Shown piece after piece: positions 8,598-16,240 of a stretch of DNA of 58,018 nucleotides; position 1 is the first letter of the stretch, and the number at the start of each line of letters is the position of its first letter. The stretch is from Amycolatopsis thailandensis. GTDB taxonomy: Bacteria; Actinomycetota; Actinomycetes; Mycobacteriales; Pseudonocardiaceae. The DNA lies in NCBI RefSeq assembly GCF_002234405.1, contig NZ_NMQT01000097.1, positions 1-58,018 of the forward strand, in the 5' to 3' direction. Below the pieces are notes generated by a model. That model was not told the DNA's origin. It saw only the letters and a program-made list of their open reading frames with translations, and did not search any database. Position numbers and translations under genes: made by a program.

Positions 8598-9023
8598 CGA
8601 GCGCCCCCTCCTTCGGAACCAATCGGATGGGCCATGTGCACCATCGCGATGGAGAATATTCCACCCGCCGGAAACCGAACGGCCAATCCGCCATACCGGG
8701 GGTTCGGATGGGCTGTTCAGGGACGTGAATTCGAAACCTACCGAATGGTAGGGGTACCCAGCGTGAGATCAACAGGGATTTCAACCACCCGGTCGGTGTG
8801 TAACAGGAACGAACCCGCGACGTAATCCCAGGTGGCGGCGCCGATCACAAATAGGCGCGCCGAAATTGACAGAGCGCCAACCCGCCGCGCTTCGTGATCT
8901 ATTCACCTGAGGTCTGGACCACTGCTCATTTCGTGGCGCCCGCCACGCACCTCCCCGGTCGCCCGTCGGCGATGATCGGCCCGGAGGTACGTTGTCGCCG
9001 GTGGAGCAGGTAAGGAGGCGGGC
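8598..9023. other. Divergent intergenic region upstream of the lanthipeptide locus
   Basis: 426 bp without a convincing gene; open frames here are unsupported by ribosome-binding sites or recognisable sequence. It must hold promoters for lanKC (minus) and for the membrane-protein pair (plus, with GTAAGGAGGCGGGC just before base 9024). The only strong symmetry is the inverted repeat at 8737-8752. Confidence 0.6.
8737..8752. promoter_or_regulatory. Inverted repeat CCTACC-GAAT-GGTAGG upstream of lanKC
   Basis: Perfect 6-bp arms with a 4-nt spacer, about 140 bp before the lanKC ATG. Size and position suit a dimeric regulator site. The cognate regulator is not encoded next to it. Confidence 0.45.
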
Positions 9024-9389
9024 GTGATCACAGGCTTCGCGGTGACCGTCGCGATCTGCGCGACGCTGGTCGCGGTGTGGAGTTTCGTGCAGTCCGTACG
9101 CAAAAAACTTCCGGACAACGCGCTGCTCGCCGGCCTCGCCGTCGTCGAACTCCTCCTGGTGGCCCAGCTCGTGATCGGCGTCGTGCTGCTGATCGACGGC
9201 GGCCGCCCGGGCAGCATGGCCACCTATCTCGCCTACCTGATCGGCAGCCTGGTCGTGCTCCCGCTCGGGACGTTCTGGGCGCTGGCCGAGCGCACCCGGT
9301 CGAGCACCGCGATCCTCGGGATCGCCTGTCTCGCCATCCCGGTGATGGTGCTCCGGCTGCACGAGGTCTGGGCGGGCGCCAGTGCCTGA
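9024..9389 (+). CDS. Small integral membrane protein, function unknown
   Basis: 121 residues with four hydrophobic stretches (about 4-20, 35-57, 67-88 and 95-113) joined by short charged loops, so a four-helix inner-membrane protein. GTG 9024 has the strong ribosome site AAGGAGG. The next membrane protein begins at or just after its stop, so the pair is probably co-translated and may form one complex. I recognise it only as an uncharacterised actinobacterial type. Confidence 0.75.
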   Translation: MITGFAVTVAICATLVAVWSFVQSVRKKLPDNALLAGLAVVELLLVAQLVIGVVLLIDGGRPGSMATYLAYLIGSLVVLPLGTFWALAERTRSSTAILGIACLAIPVMVLRLHEVWAGASA

Positions 9390-9408
9390 AGAAACCGAGG
9401 AGCGAACC

Positions 9409-9804
9409 GTGGACACCCACCCGGACAAGACCTCCGGCCCGGGACGGATCCTGGTCGCCGTGTACGCGATCTTCGCGCTGGCGGCGACCTCACGCGCCGC
9501 CGTGCAGATCGGCACCAAGTTCCACGAGGCCCCGCTGGCCTATGTCCTGTCGGCTTTCGCGGCCGTCGTCTATCTCCTGGCCACCGTGGCGCTCGCCCGC
9601 CGCGGCGCGGGCTGGTGGCGGATCGCGCTGGTCGCCTGCGGGATCGAACTGCTCGGCGTGCTGACCGTCGGCACGTTCAGCCTCTTCGACCGCGAGGCCT
9701 TCCCGCACGCGACCGTGTGGTCGGTGTACGGGCAGGGCTACCTCTTCATCCCGCTGGTGCTGCCGGTGATCGGGCTGTTCTGGTTGCGGCGGACGAAGCC
9801 CTGA
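9409..9804 (+). CDS. Small integral membrane protein, function unknown
   Basis: 131 residues: a short polar N-terminus, then four hydrophobic segments beginning RILVAVYAIFALAATSRAAV and ending VLPVIGLFWLRRTKP. GTG 9409 is chosen because GAGGAG lies 7 nt upstream; an upstream GTG at 9382 would overlap the preceding gene by 8 nt and is the alternative. Pairing with the upstream four-helix protein suggests a two-gene operon ended by the long hairpin at 9859-9906. Confidence 0.75.
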   Translation: MDTHPDKTSGPGRILVAVYAIFALAATSRAAVQIGTKFHEAPLAYVLSAFAAVVYLLATVALARRGAGWWRIALVACGIELLGVLTVGTFSLFDREAFPHATVWSVYGQGYLFIPLVLPVIGLFWLRRTKP

Positions 9805-9858
9805 CGGTGCCACACCTGGTCCAGCCGACAAGGGCGCCGGTAACGGGTCGGTGCAGGT

Positions 9859-9906
9859 GGTCGTGAGTGGTAAGTGACGTTAGAACGTCACTTACCACTC
9901 ACGACC
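9859..9906. repeat. Perfect 23-bp palindromic hairpin, repeat family copy A
   Basis: Arms 9859-9881 and 9884-9906 are exact reverse complements separated by AG. The outer stem contains GTCGTGAGTGGTAA, identical to the hairpin at 35575-35628, while the inner stem differs in a compensated way. It lies in the convergent gap between a plus-strand membrane gene and the minus-strand MCE gene, so it can act as a bidirectional terminator. Confidence 0.85.
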
Positions 9907-9939
9907 CCCTGTACCGAACGGCCACTCGCCCCTTGCCGC

Positions 9940-10926
9940 TCACTTCTCGAAGCAGCCCTTTTCGTTGAGCGGACCGAACGAGGGCAGGATCAGCCCGCAC
10001 AGGTAGCCGTCGATCCAGCGCCCGTTGCCCGCGACGTTGGTGAGCACCCGGATCGCCGGGGCGAACGTGGCGATCCCCTTGGCCAGCGAATCCTGGTTGC
10101 GCTGGAGCATCGACGTCAGCCGGTCGAGTTGTTCGAGCACCGGCGCGAGTTGCCCGTCGTTGTCGGCGATGATGCCGTCGAGGGCGGTCGCGAGCCGTTT
10201 CGAGCCGTCGAGCAGGTCCTTGATCGCCTGCTGCCGCGTGGAAATGGCGCGCAGGAGCGCGTTGCCGTCCTGGATCAGCCGCTGGGCCTCGGCGTCGCGG
10301 TCGACGAGGGTCTGCGAGACCTGCCGCGTGTTCGCCACCAGCGTCCGGAGCTGCCGGTCGCGGGAAGCGATGGTGCCGGAGAGCTTCGAGATCCCGTCGA
10401 GTGCGGCGCGGACGTCGGCGGGCGTATCGGCGAAGGTGGCAGAGATGGTATCGAAGCTCTTCGCGAGCTGGTCGACGTCGATGGCGTCGACGGTCTTCGA
10501 CAGATCCCGAAACGCTTCAAGGACGTCGTATGGCGCGGTGGTTCGCCGTAGCGGGATCGCGTCACCGGGATCGAGGATCGCTTCGCCGCGCGGGTCGAGC
10601 GCCAGATACTTCTGCCCCAGCACGTTCTTGATCTGAATGGACGCTGTCGTGGCGTCGCCGACCCAGGCGTCCTTCACCCGGAAGGAGACGAGCACGCGAT
10701 CGCCTTCGAGGTCGATCTCCGACACCTTGCCGACCTTCACTCCGGCGATCCGCACGTCGTTGTCCGCACGCAATCCGCCCGCGTCGGAGAACTCGGCCGA
10801 ATAGGTGGTGCCGCCGCCGATCACCGGCAGGGCGTCGGCGTTGAGCGCGGCCGCCATCCCGAGAGCCATCGTGGTGAGTCCGGCGAGCGCCAGCTTGACC
10901 GGATCCACCGCGCCGAAGGATCTCAT
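9940..10926 (-). CDS. MCE-family (MlaD-domain) secreted/anchored lipid-binding protein
   Basis: 328 residues: one N-terminal membrane helix (about 8-28), an MlaD/MCE domain at about 41-115 (TYSAEFSDAGGLRADNDVRI, then GVKVGKVSEIDL), a long helical region rich in Leu/Gln heptads, and a C-terminal two-Cys segment (YLCG and KGCFEK) common in actinobacterial Mce proteins. Mce proteins form periplasmic lipid-transport needles, normally encoded as six genes after two YrbE permeases. Here it stands alone, so it may work with a distant mce operon. The ATG is preceded by GAGGTGAGG. A MerR gene lies upstream on the same strand. Confidence 0.85.
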   Translation of the reverse strand: MRSFGAVDPVKLALAGLTTMALGMAAALNADALPVIGGGTTYSAEFSDAGGLRADNDVRIAGVKVGKVSEIDLEGDRVLVSFRVKDAWVGDATTASIQIKNVLGQKYLALDPRGEAILDPGDAIPLRRTTAPYDVLEAFRDLSKTVDAIDVDQLAKSFDTISATFADTPADVRAALDGISKLSGTIASRDRQLRTLVANTRQVSQTLVDRDAEAQRLIQDGNALLRAISTRQQAIKDLLDGSKRLATALDGIIADNDGQLAPVLEQLDRLTSMLQRNQDSLAKGIATFAPAIRVLTNVAGNGRWIDGYLCGLILPSFGPLNEKGCFEK

Positions 10927-11037
10927 CGCCTCACCTCGCAGGTCACGAGCGGCAAACTCTAGGGGCCGCCCCTGCCCATCGCCAGGCGAAACGTTGCACC
11001 GATCGGGTAGTGTCGTCTATCCACTGTGGACAGACAA

Positions 11038-11430
11038 TCAGCGCCAGAGGGTGTCCGCGGTCCCCCGTGCGACGTGCTCCTCGTAGACCTCGACCTTCCT
11101 GCTGATCAGTTCCAGGCAGTCGGCCAGCTCGGCGATCCGGTCCCGGACGGCGCCCTGATGGTCGCGCAGCAGCTCCAGCCGCTTTTCCTCGTTTCCCGGC
11201 CCCTGCCGGACGAGCTCGGCGAACTCGCGGATGGTGGCGAGGGGCATCCCGGACGCCCGGAACTTCGTGCAGTTCACCAGCCATTCGACGTCGTATTCGG
11301 TGTACACGCGACGGCCGTTCCCGTCCCGTTTCACCGGCGCCGCGAGCAGCCCTTCCTTCTCGTAGAAGCGAAGCGCGTGCGCGCTGAGGCCCGTCCGGTC
11401 GGTGACCTGGCCGATCGCGAGTTCCGTCAC
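11038..11430 (-). CDS. MerR-family transcriptional regulator
   Basis: 130 residues with an N-terminal MerR winged helix (AIGQVTDRTGLSAHALRFYEKEGLL) and a C-terminal coiled coil of about 45 residues. No cluster of Cys or His metal ligands is visible, so it is of the small-molecule-sensing rather than heavy-metal type. GTG 11430 is chosen; GTG 11439 is three codons upstream. It diverges from an SDR gene, and the gap holds a MerR-type promoter, so the SDR is the likely target. Sequence resembles regulators that control a neighbouring oxidoreductase (inference). Confidence 0.85.
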   Translation of the reverse strand: MTELAIGQVTDRTGLSAHALRFYEKEGLLAAPVKRDGNGRRVYTEYDVEWLVNCTKFRASGMPLATIREFAELVRQGPGNEEKRLELLRDHQGAVRDRIAELADCLELISRKVEVYEEHVARGTADTLWR

Positions 11431-11447
11431 GCGGGCCACGATAGCTG

Positions 11448-11478
11448 TTGACCTAGAGAGCCCTCTAACTCCTAGCGT
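11448..11478 (+). promoter_or_regulatory. MerR-type promoter/operator for the SDR gene
   Basis: TTGACC at 11448-11453 and TAGCGT at 11473-11478 are separated by 19 bp, the stretched spacing typical of MerR-activated promoters. The spacer contains the near-palindrome TAGAGAGCCCTCTA (11454-11467), where a MerR dimer would bind and untwist the DNA. Confidence 0.7.
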
Positions 11479-11485
11479 TCGCCGC

Positions 11486-12442
11486 ATGACCACCTCACAG
11501 CACAAGATCGGCTCCGGCTTCGACGCGCGCAGCACCGCCGCGGAAGTCCTGGACGGGATCGACCTTTCGGGCAAGCTCGCCGTCGTCACCGGCGGATATT
11601 CGGGACTGGGCCTGGAAACCACGCGAGCGTTGGCGAACGCCGGCGCGCACGTCGTGGTCCCCGCCCGGCGCCCGGCCGACGCGGAAGCCGCCCTCGCCGG
11701 AATCTCCGGCACCGAGGTCGGCGAGCTCGACCTCGCCGACCTGACGAGTGTCGAGACCTTCGCCCGCCGCTTCCTCGGCACGGGACGTTCGATCGACTTG
11801 CTGATCGCCGGCGCTGGGATCATGGCCGCGCCCGAACGGCGGGTCGGCCCCGGCTGGGAGTCGCATTTCGCGATCTGTCACCTCGGCCACTACGCCTTGG
11901 TGAGCCGTCTCTGGCCCGCGCTGACGGCGTCCGGCGGCGCCCGCGTCGTCACGGTGGCCTCCTCCGGTCACCATTCCTCGACGATGCGCTGGGACGACGT
12001 CCACTTCGAGCGCGGCTACGACCGATGGCTCGCCTACGGCCAGGCCAAAACGGCGAACGTGCTGTTCGCGGTGCACCTCGACAGGCTCGGTGCCGAGCAC
12101 GGGGTCCGCGCGTTCAGCCTGCACCCGGGCGCCATCCTCACTCCCCTGCAGCGGCATCTGCGGCCGGAGGAGATGGTCGAGCGCGGCTGGATCGACGAGC
12201 ACGGGAATCAGGCCGACCCGGATTTCAAGTCGCCCGAGCAGGGCGCGGCCACCCAGGTCTGGGCGGCGACGTCCCCGCTGCTCGACGGGCTGGGCGGGCT
12301 CTACTGCGAGGACTGCGAAGTGGCCGAGATCGCCGAGGAAGAAGGCGAGTGGGTCGGCGTGCGCCCCTACGCGATCGACGCCGGTGAGGCCGCGCGGCTG
12401 TGGAAGCTGTCCGCCGACCTCACCGGTGTCTCCCCCTGCTAG
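11486..12442 (+). CDS. Short-chain dehydrogenase/reductase (SDR)
   Basis: 318 residues, classical SDR fold with the Rossmann motif TGGYSGLG (about 35-42), NAG-type AGAGIMA and the catalytic YGQAK preceded by Ser in VASSGHHS. The length and TPxQRHL-type loop resemble NADP-dependent retinol-dehydrogenase/protochlorophyllide-reductase-like SDRs; the substrate is unknown. ATG 11486 follows the MerR-type promoter closely. Its stop codon overlaps the stop of the convergent secreted hydrolase. Confidence 0.85.
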   Translation: MTTSQHKIGSGFDARSTAAEVLDGIDLSGKLAVVTGGYSGLGLETTRALANAGAHVVVPARRPADAEAALAGISGTEVGELDLADLTSVETFARRFLGTGRSIDLLIAGAGIMAAPERRVGPGWESHFAICHLGHYALVSRLWPALTASGGARVVTVASSGHHSSTMRWDDVHFERGYDRWLAYGQAKTANVLFAVHLDRLGAEHGVRAFSLHPGAILTPLQRHLRPEEMVERGWIDEHGNQADPDFKSPEQGAATQVWAATSPLLDGLGGLYCEDCEVAEIAEEEGEWVGVRPYAIDAGEAARLWKLSADLTGVSPC

Positions 12443-13527
12443 TTCCAGAACTTGATCTCGGGGTTGGCCGCGACCGGACCGTCGAGCAGCGGCTGACGTG
12501 CGCCGCGCAGGTGCTTGTCGAAGAACGCGGAGAGATAAGCCCTGGTCAGCTTCATTCCGCGCTCGCCGTCGAGCACGCCGGGCTCCCTCAGGCCGAGCTG
12601 CTCACCGAGGACGCCGACGTCGGTGAAGGACGGGTGGGCGGCCGCGGCGACGCTGATCCACCGCTTCCAGCCGGTGAGGTTCGGCCAGCTGCCCTTCCAC
12701 GTCGTGTCGGGACCGGCCGGGGTGTACTCGCTTTCGCGGCCGAGCAGCAGGAACGGCCGGTCGATCCCGGACGCGGGGATCGGCGACCAGAGCCTGCCGT
12801 CCATGTCGGCTCCGGCCCGGATCCGCTGGTCGGCGACCATCGCCGTCGGCGTGCTGTACCCGCCGATGGAATGCCCGGCCATGCCGATCCGGGTCCGGTC
12901 GATCAGCCGGGACCACGGCGACGAAGCCCTGGTCAGCGTGTCGAGGAGGAACGAGACGTCCGCGGCGCGCACCGGCGGGAGCAGCTTCGAGTCCGACCCG
13001 CACGCGACGCAGCCGGTGACGTGCCCGTCGGGGAAGCCGGTGGCGAAGGATTCGTAGTTGTGGCCGATCACCGCGACGACGAAACCCTTGCTCGCCAGTT
13101 CCTCCGCCAGCCCGGTGAGCGTGGTGCGCGGTTTGTTGAACCCCGGTGACAGGACGACCAGCGCGCGCTTCCCCGGCAGGGGCGGGGTGTCGACGTGGGC
13201 GCTGGTGCGGAGTCCGGCGAGCAGCCCGGGGTCGATGTCGGGAAGGCCCGATCCGGTCAGGAACATCTTGGCCTCGGCCAAGGTGAGATACGGCCGTTTC
13301 GGGCCGACCGGCAGCAGCGCCGGGTAGAACATCGACACCATCAGCTCTCGCGGCCCGCTCGGCACCCAGGGGTCCTTGCGCGCCTTGTCGACCAGGTGCA
13401 GGTCGGTGGAGCCGACGGGATACGAGCCTGTCGGCGGCGGCAACGTCAGCCGCGGGGCCGCCGAAGCCGGGCTCGCCAACGACACCATGCCGATCAGGGC
13501 GACCGCTGCGACGAGAAGCCTTCTCAT
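12439..13527 (-). CDS. Secreted alpha/beta hydrolase (PAF-acetylhydrolase/dienelactone hydrolase-like)
   Basis: 362 residues with a clear signal peptide (MRRLLVAAVALIGMVSLASP, cleavage near ASA-AP at about 23-24). The nucleophile elbow is GHSIGG, and the strand LVVLSPGFNKPRTTL fits the oxyanion region; Asp and His complete the triad late in the chain (AAAHPSF supplies a candidate His). CVACG forms a likely disulfide pair. The family hydrolyses esters or phospholipid acyl groups outside the cell. It is convergent with the SDR and divergent from the sensor kinase. Confidence 0.82.
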   Translation of the reverse strand: MRRLLVAAVALIGMVSLASPASAAPRLTLPPPTGSYPVGSTDLHLVDKARKDPWVPSGPRELMVSMFYPALLPVGPKRPYLTLAEAKMFLTGSGLPDIDPGLLAGLRTSAHVDTPPLPGKRALVVLSPGFNKPRTTLTGLAEELASKGFVVAVIGHNYESFATGFPDGHVTGCVACGSDSKLLPPVRAADVSFLLDTLTRASSPWSRLIDRTRIGMAGHSIGGYSTPTAMVADQRIRAGADMDGRLWSPIPASGIDRPFLLLGRESEYTPAGPDTTWKGSWPNLTGWKRWISVAAAAHPSFTDVGVLGEQLGLREPGVLDGERGMKLTRAYLSAFFDKHLRGARQPLLDGPVAANPEIKFWN

Positions 13528-13666
13528 GAGGATTCCGTTTCTGTAGAGGATCTTCCTGCGCCCAGCCTGCGGGCCGTCGTCGTATTCGCGCGTCTGCCGC
13601 AGGTCGTATCCCGATGTCTGCCGCGAGGCGGATCCGCCGCGTCCGTTCCGGGATTACGCTCGGCTG

Positions 13667-14869
13667 GTGCTGGCCAACCTCAGAAGTCACCCGAAGGCCG
13701 TCGACATCGGGCTGACCGTACTCATCGGACTGTCCACTGTGGTCTCCGCCGATGACCCCGAGGGGTTGGAGTGGTGGCTGACTTCCTTGGTGGCCCTGGC
13801 TTCCCTGTTGGTCCGGCACCGCAACCCCCTGATCACCTTTTCGACCGGATCGGCGGTCTCGCTCCTTCACCTGGCCATGGGCAACGACCTTCGGCCGGTC
13901 GACGTCGTGGCGTTGATCGGCCTCTTCTCCGTCGCGGCGTGGGGATCGCGACGGCTGTCCCTGACCTTGCTGGCGGCGGGGCTGCTGGTCGCCGGAGCGT
14001 GGTCGTTCCACGCCTCCCAGACGAACTCGCGGGAACCGGGGCCGCCGCCACCGAGGATCATCATCATCGATCCGCTGGCGCCCTTCGACGTCGAGACCGA
14101 CGCCAGGCAGGTGCAGGACTGGGGCGGTTTCGCGGGCATCGGGCTGTCGCTCACGGTGGCGTGGCTGGCCGGGCTGAACACACGGCAGCGCCGGATCCGC
14201 CTGTCGGTGCTGGAGCAGCGGGCCGCCGATCTCGAACGCGAGCGCGACACCCAGGCCGCGCTGGCCGTGGTCGCCGAACGCGGCCGGATCAGCCGCGAAC
14301 TGCACGACGTCGTCGCGCACGCGCTTTCCGTGATGGTGTTGCAGGCCCAAGGCGCCCAGGCGGAACTGGAGCGGCGGCCCGAGCGGTCGCGGGAGGCGAT
14401 GGACGCCGTCGTCGGCACCGGGCGGACCGCGTTGAGCGAGATCCGGCGGCTGCTCGGCGCGCTCGGGGGAGACGAGCCGGACTGGGAACCCCAGCCCGGC
14501 GCGGAACGTTTGCCGCGACTGGTCGCCGACGTCCGTTCCGCGGGCACGCCGGTCGAGTTCCTGGTCGAGGGGGAACCCCGGCCGCTTCCGTCCACAGTGG
14601 ACCTCGCGGCCTATCGGATCGTGCAGGAGGCGCTGACGAACGTGCTGAAACACGCCGGTCCGGACGCGTCGGTGACTATCGTGATGCGGTACGGCCCCGG
14701 GTCGCTGGAGATCGAGGTCTCCGACGACGGCGTCCGGGCGGCGTCGCCGTCCGGTACCGGGCACGGGCTCGAAGGGATGCGGGAACGGGTGAACGTACTG
14801 GGCGGCACCTTCGAAGCGGGACCGCGGGCGGATCGCGGCTTCACCGTCCGCGCGACCCTGCCGTCATGA
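13667..14869 (+). CDS. NarL-type sensor histidine kinase
   Basis: 400 residues: four to five membrane helices in the first 180 residues with no large extracellular domain, then a HisKA_3 dimerisation domain with phosphoacceptor His in GRISRELHDVVAHALSVM, and an ATPase with AYRIVQEALTNVLKHAG (N box) and GHGLEGMRERV (G box). It phosphorylates the response regulator encoded immediately after, whose ATG overlaps its stop. The signal is probably sensed in or at the membrane. The start is GTG 13667. Confidence 0.9.
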   Translation: MLANLRSHPKAVDIGLTVLIGLSTVVSADDPEGLEWWLTSLVALASLLVRHRNPLITFSTGSAVSLLHLAMGNDLRPVDVVALIGLFSVAAWGSRRLSLTLLAAGLLVAGAWSFHASQTNSREPGPPPPRIIIIDPLAPFDVETDARQVQDWGGFAGIGLSLTVAWLAGLNTRQRRIRLSVLEQRAADLERERDTQAALAVVAERGRISRELHDVVAHALSVMVLQAQGAQAELERRPERSREAMDAVVGTGRTALSEIRRLLGALGGDEPDWEPQPGAERLPRLVADVRSAGTPVEFLVEGEPRPLPSTVDLAAYRIVQEALTNVLKHAGPDASVTIVMRYGPGSLEIEVSDDGVRAASPSGTGHGLEGMRERVNVLGGTFEAGPRADRGFTVRATLPS

Positions 14870-15513
14870 CGATCCGGGTGGTCATCGCCGACGACCAGGC
14901 GCTCGTGCGCACCGGCCTGCGGATGATCCTGGACAACGCCGACGACATCGACGTCGTCGGCGAGGCCGGGGACGGCGCGGAGGCCATCGGGCTGGTGGCG
15001 GACCTCGATCCCGACGTCGTCCTCATGGACATCCGGATGCCCGAGATGGACGGCGTCGAGGCCACCGCCGCGATCGCCGCGGCCCATCGCGCCCGCGTCC
15101 TGGTGCTGACCACCTTCGACCTGGACGAATACGTCTACGCCGCGCTCCAGGCGGGGGCCAGCGGCTTCCTGCTCAAGGACGCGCTGGCGCCGGACCTGCT
15201 CTCCGGTGTCCGCGTCGTCGCCGCCGGCGAGGCGACCCTCGCGCCCACCGTCACCCGGCGGCTGCTCGACCGCGTCGTCACCGGCCTGCCCGCCCCGCCT
15301 CCGGACGACAGGCTCGCCCTGCTCACCGGGCGCGAGAACGAGGTGCTGCATCAGCTGGCGCGTGGCCTGTCCAACGCCGAAATCGCCGAAAAGCTGTTTC
15401 TCTCCCCGGGGACGGTGAAGACCCACGTCGGCCGCATCCTCACGAAACTCGGCCTCCGGGACCGCGTCCAGGCCGTCGTGTTCGCCTACGAATCCGGGCT
15501 GATCAGCCGGTGA
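14866..15513 (+). CDS. NarL/LuxR-type response regulator
   Basis: 215 residues: receiver domain with acidic DD after IRVVIA, phosphoacceptor Asp in VVLMDIRMPEMDG, Thr in LVLTTFD and Lys in FLLKDA, then a LuxR helix-turn-helix (LTGRENEVLHQLARGLSNAE to VKTHVGRIL). It is coupled to the upstream kinase through an ATGA overlap. All phosphorylation residues are present. Its 3' end overlaps the convergent acetyltransferase gene by 11 nt. Targets are not apparent; a link to the lanthipeptide locus 5 kb away is possible but unsupported. Confidence 0.92.
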   Translation: MTIRVVIADDQALVRTGLRMILDNADDIDVVGEAGDGAEAIGLVADLDPDVVLMDIRMPEMDGVEATAAIAAAHRARVLVLTTFDLDEYVYAALQAGASGFLLKDALAPDLLSGVRVVAAGEATLAPTVTRRLLDRVVTGLPAPPPDDRLALLTGRENEVLHQLARGLSNAEIAEKLFLSPGTVKTHVGRILTKLGLRDRVQAVVFAYESGLISR

Positions 15514-16147
15514 CCGCGGCGGTCGCGCGCCAGTGCTTGCCGCGCCGGGGCCGCCGGTGCTGACCGCGCCGTCCGAGGTCGGCGAGGCCGTCCATCGGGC
15601 GGGCGGCGAATTCCTCCGCCGTGATGCCCATCCGCACCAGGTACTTGATCTCGCCGCGCACCACTTCGGTGTCGCGCAGCCTGCCTTCCTCGCGGAAGCC
15701 GAGGCCGCCGTGCAGGGAAAGCGACGCCAGGTTGCCGCCGTACACGGTGACCTCGCATTTACGGAAACCGCGTTGCTCGAACATGTGCGCCAGGAGGACG
15801 GTGATCGCGTCCGTGGCGTAGCCGCAGCGCTGGTGACGCGGGGCGATGCCGATGCCGTAGCCGAAGTGGCCGGTCACCGGGTCCGCGCCGATGGTGCAGA
15901 CCGAACCGACCAGCATGCGCCCGCGGACCGTCTCGATGCCGAAGTGGATGTCGTCGCCCGCGGAACCCGACCGGTGCGAGGCCCAATGCCGGTGCCCGCC
16001 GCCGATCAGCGTCGTCGCCTCGCGGGCCATGTCGCGGTCGAAGCCCATCAAGACCCGCCGGTCCCGGAGGCCGACCTCGCGCAACCGCACCTTCCGCCCG
16101 ACCTGCCCGGGCTCGGAGGCGGAGTGGCTCACCGCGTCCGGCCGCAC
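15503..16147 (-). CDS. GNAT-family N-acetyltransferase
   Basis: 214 residues with a GNAT core: YGIGIAPRHQRCGYATDAI supplies the acetyl-CoA pyrophosphate loop (Q/RxxGxG/A variant), followed by NLASLSLHGGLGFREEGRL, the usual motif B for RimJ/RimL-like transferases acting on N-termini or amines. A basic tail after about residue 190 is extra. GTG 16147 or GTG 16132 may be the start; neither has a strong ribosome site. It follows the secreted lipase on the same strand after 93 nt. Confidence 0.78.
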   Translation of the reverse strand: MRPDAVSHSASEPGQVGRKVRLREVGLRDRRVLMGFDRDMAREATTLIGGGHRHWASHRSGSAGDDIHFGIETVRGRMLVGSVCTIGADPVTGHFGYGIGIAPRHQRCGYATDAITVLLAHMFEQRGFRKCEVTVYGGNLASLSLHGGLGFREEGRLRDTEVVRGEIKYLVRMGITAEEFAARPMDGLADLGRRGQHRRPRRGKHWRATAAVTG

Positions 16148-16240
16148 GGGTGCTCACGAAGGATCACAAGCATGCATCGACGATATCGGTAGTGGCGGGG
16201 CGCGTCGCCGTGGGCCCGGCCACCCGCCCCGCGCCCACGC

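Noticed and set aside
9024..9804. The small membrane pair as lanthipeptide immunity
   Set aside because: They lie on the other strand beyond the shared promoter region and show no immunity motif.
13667..15513. The NarL pair as the lanthipeptide regulator
   Set aside because: Five kb and several genes away with no shared motif, so kept only as a low-interest possibility.
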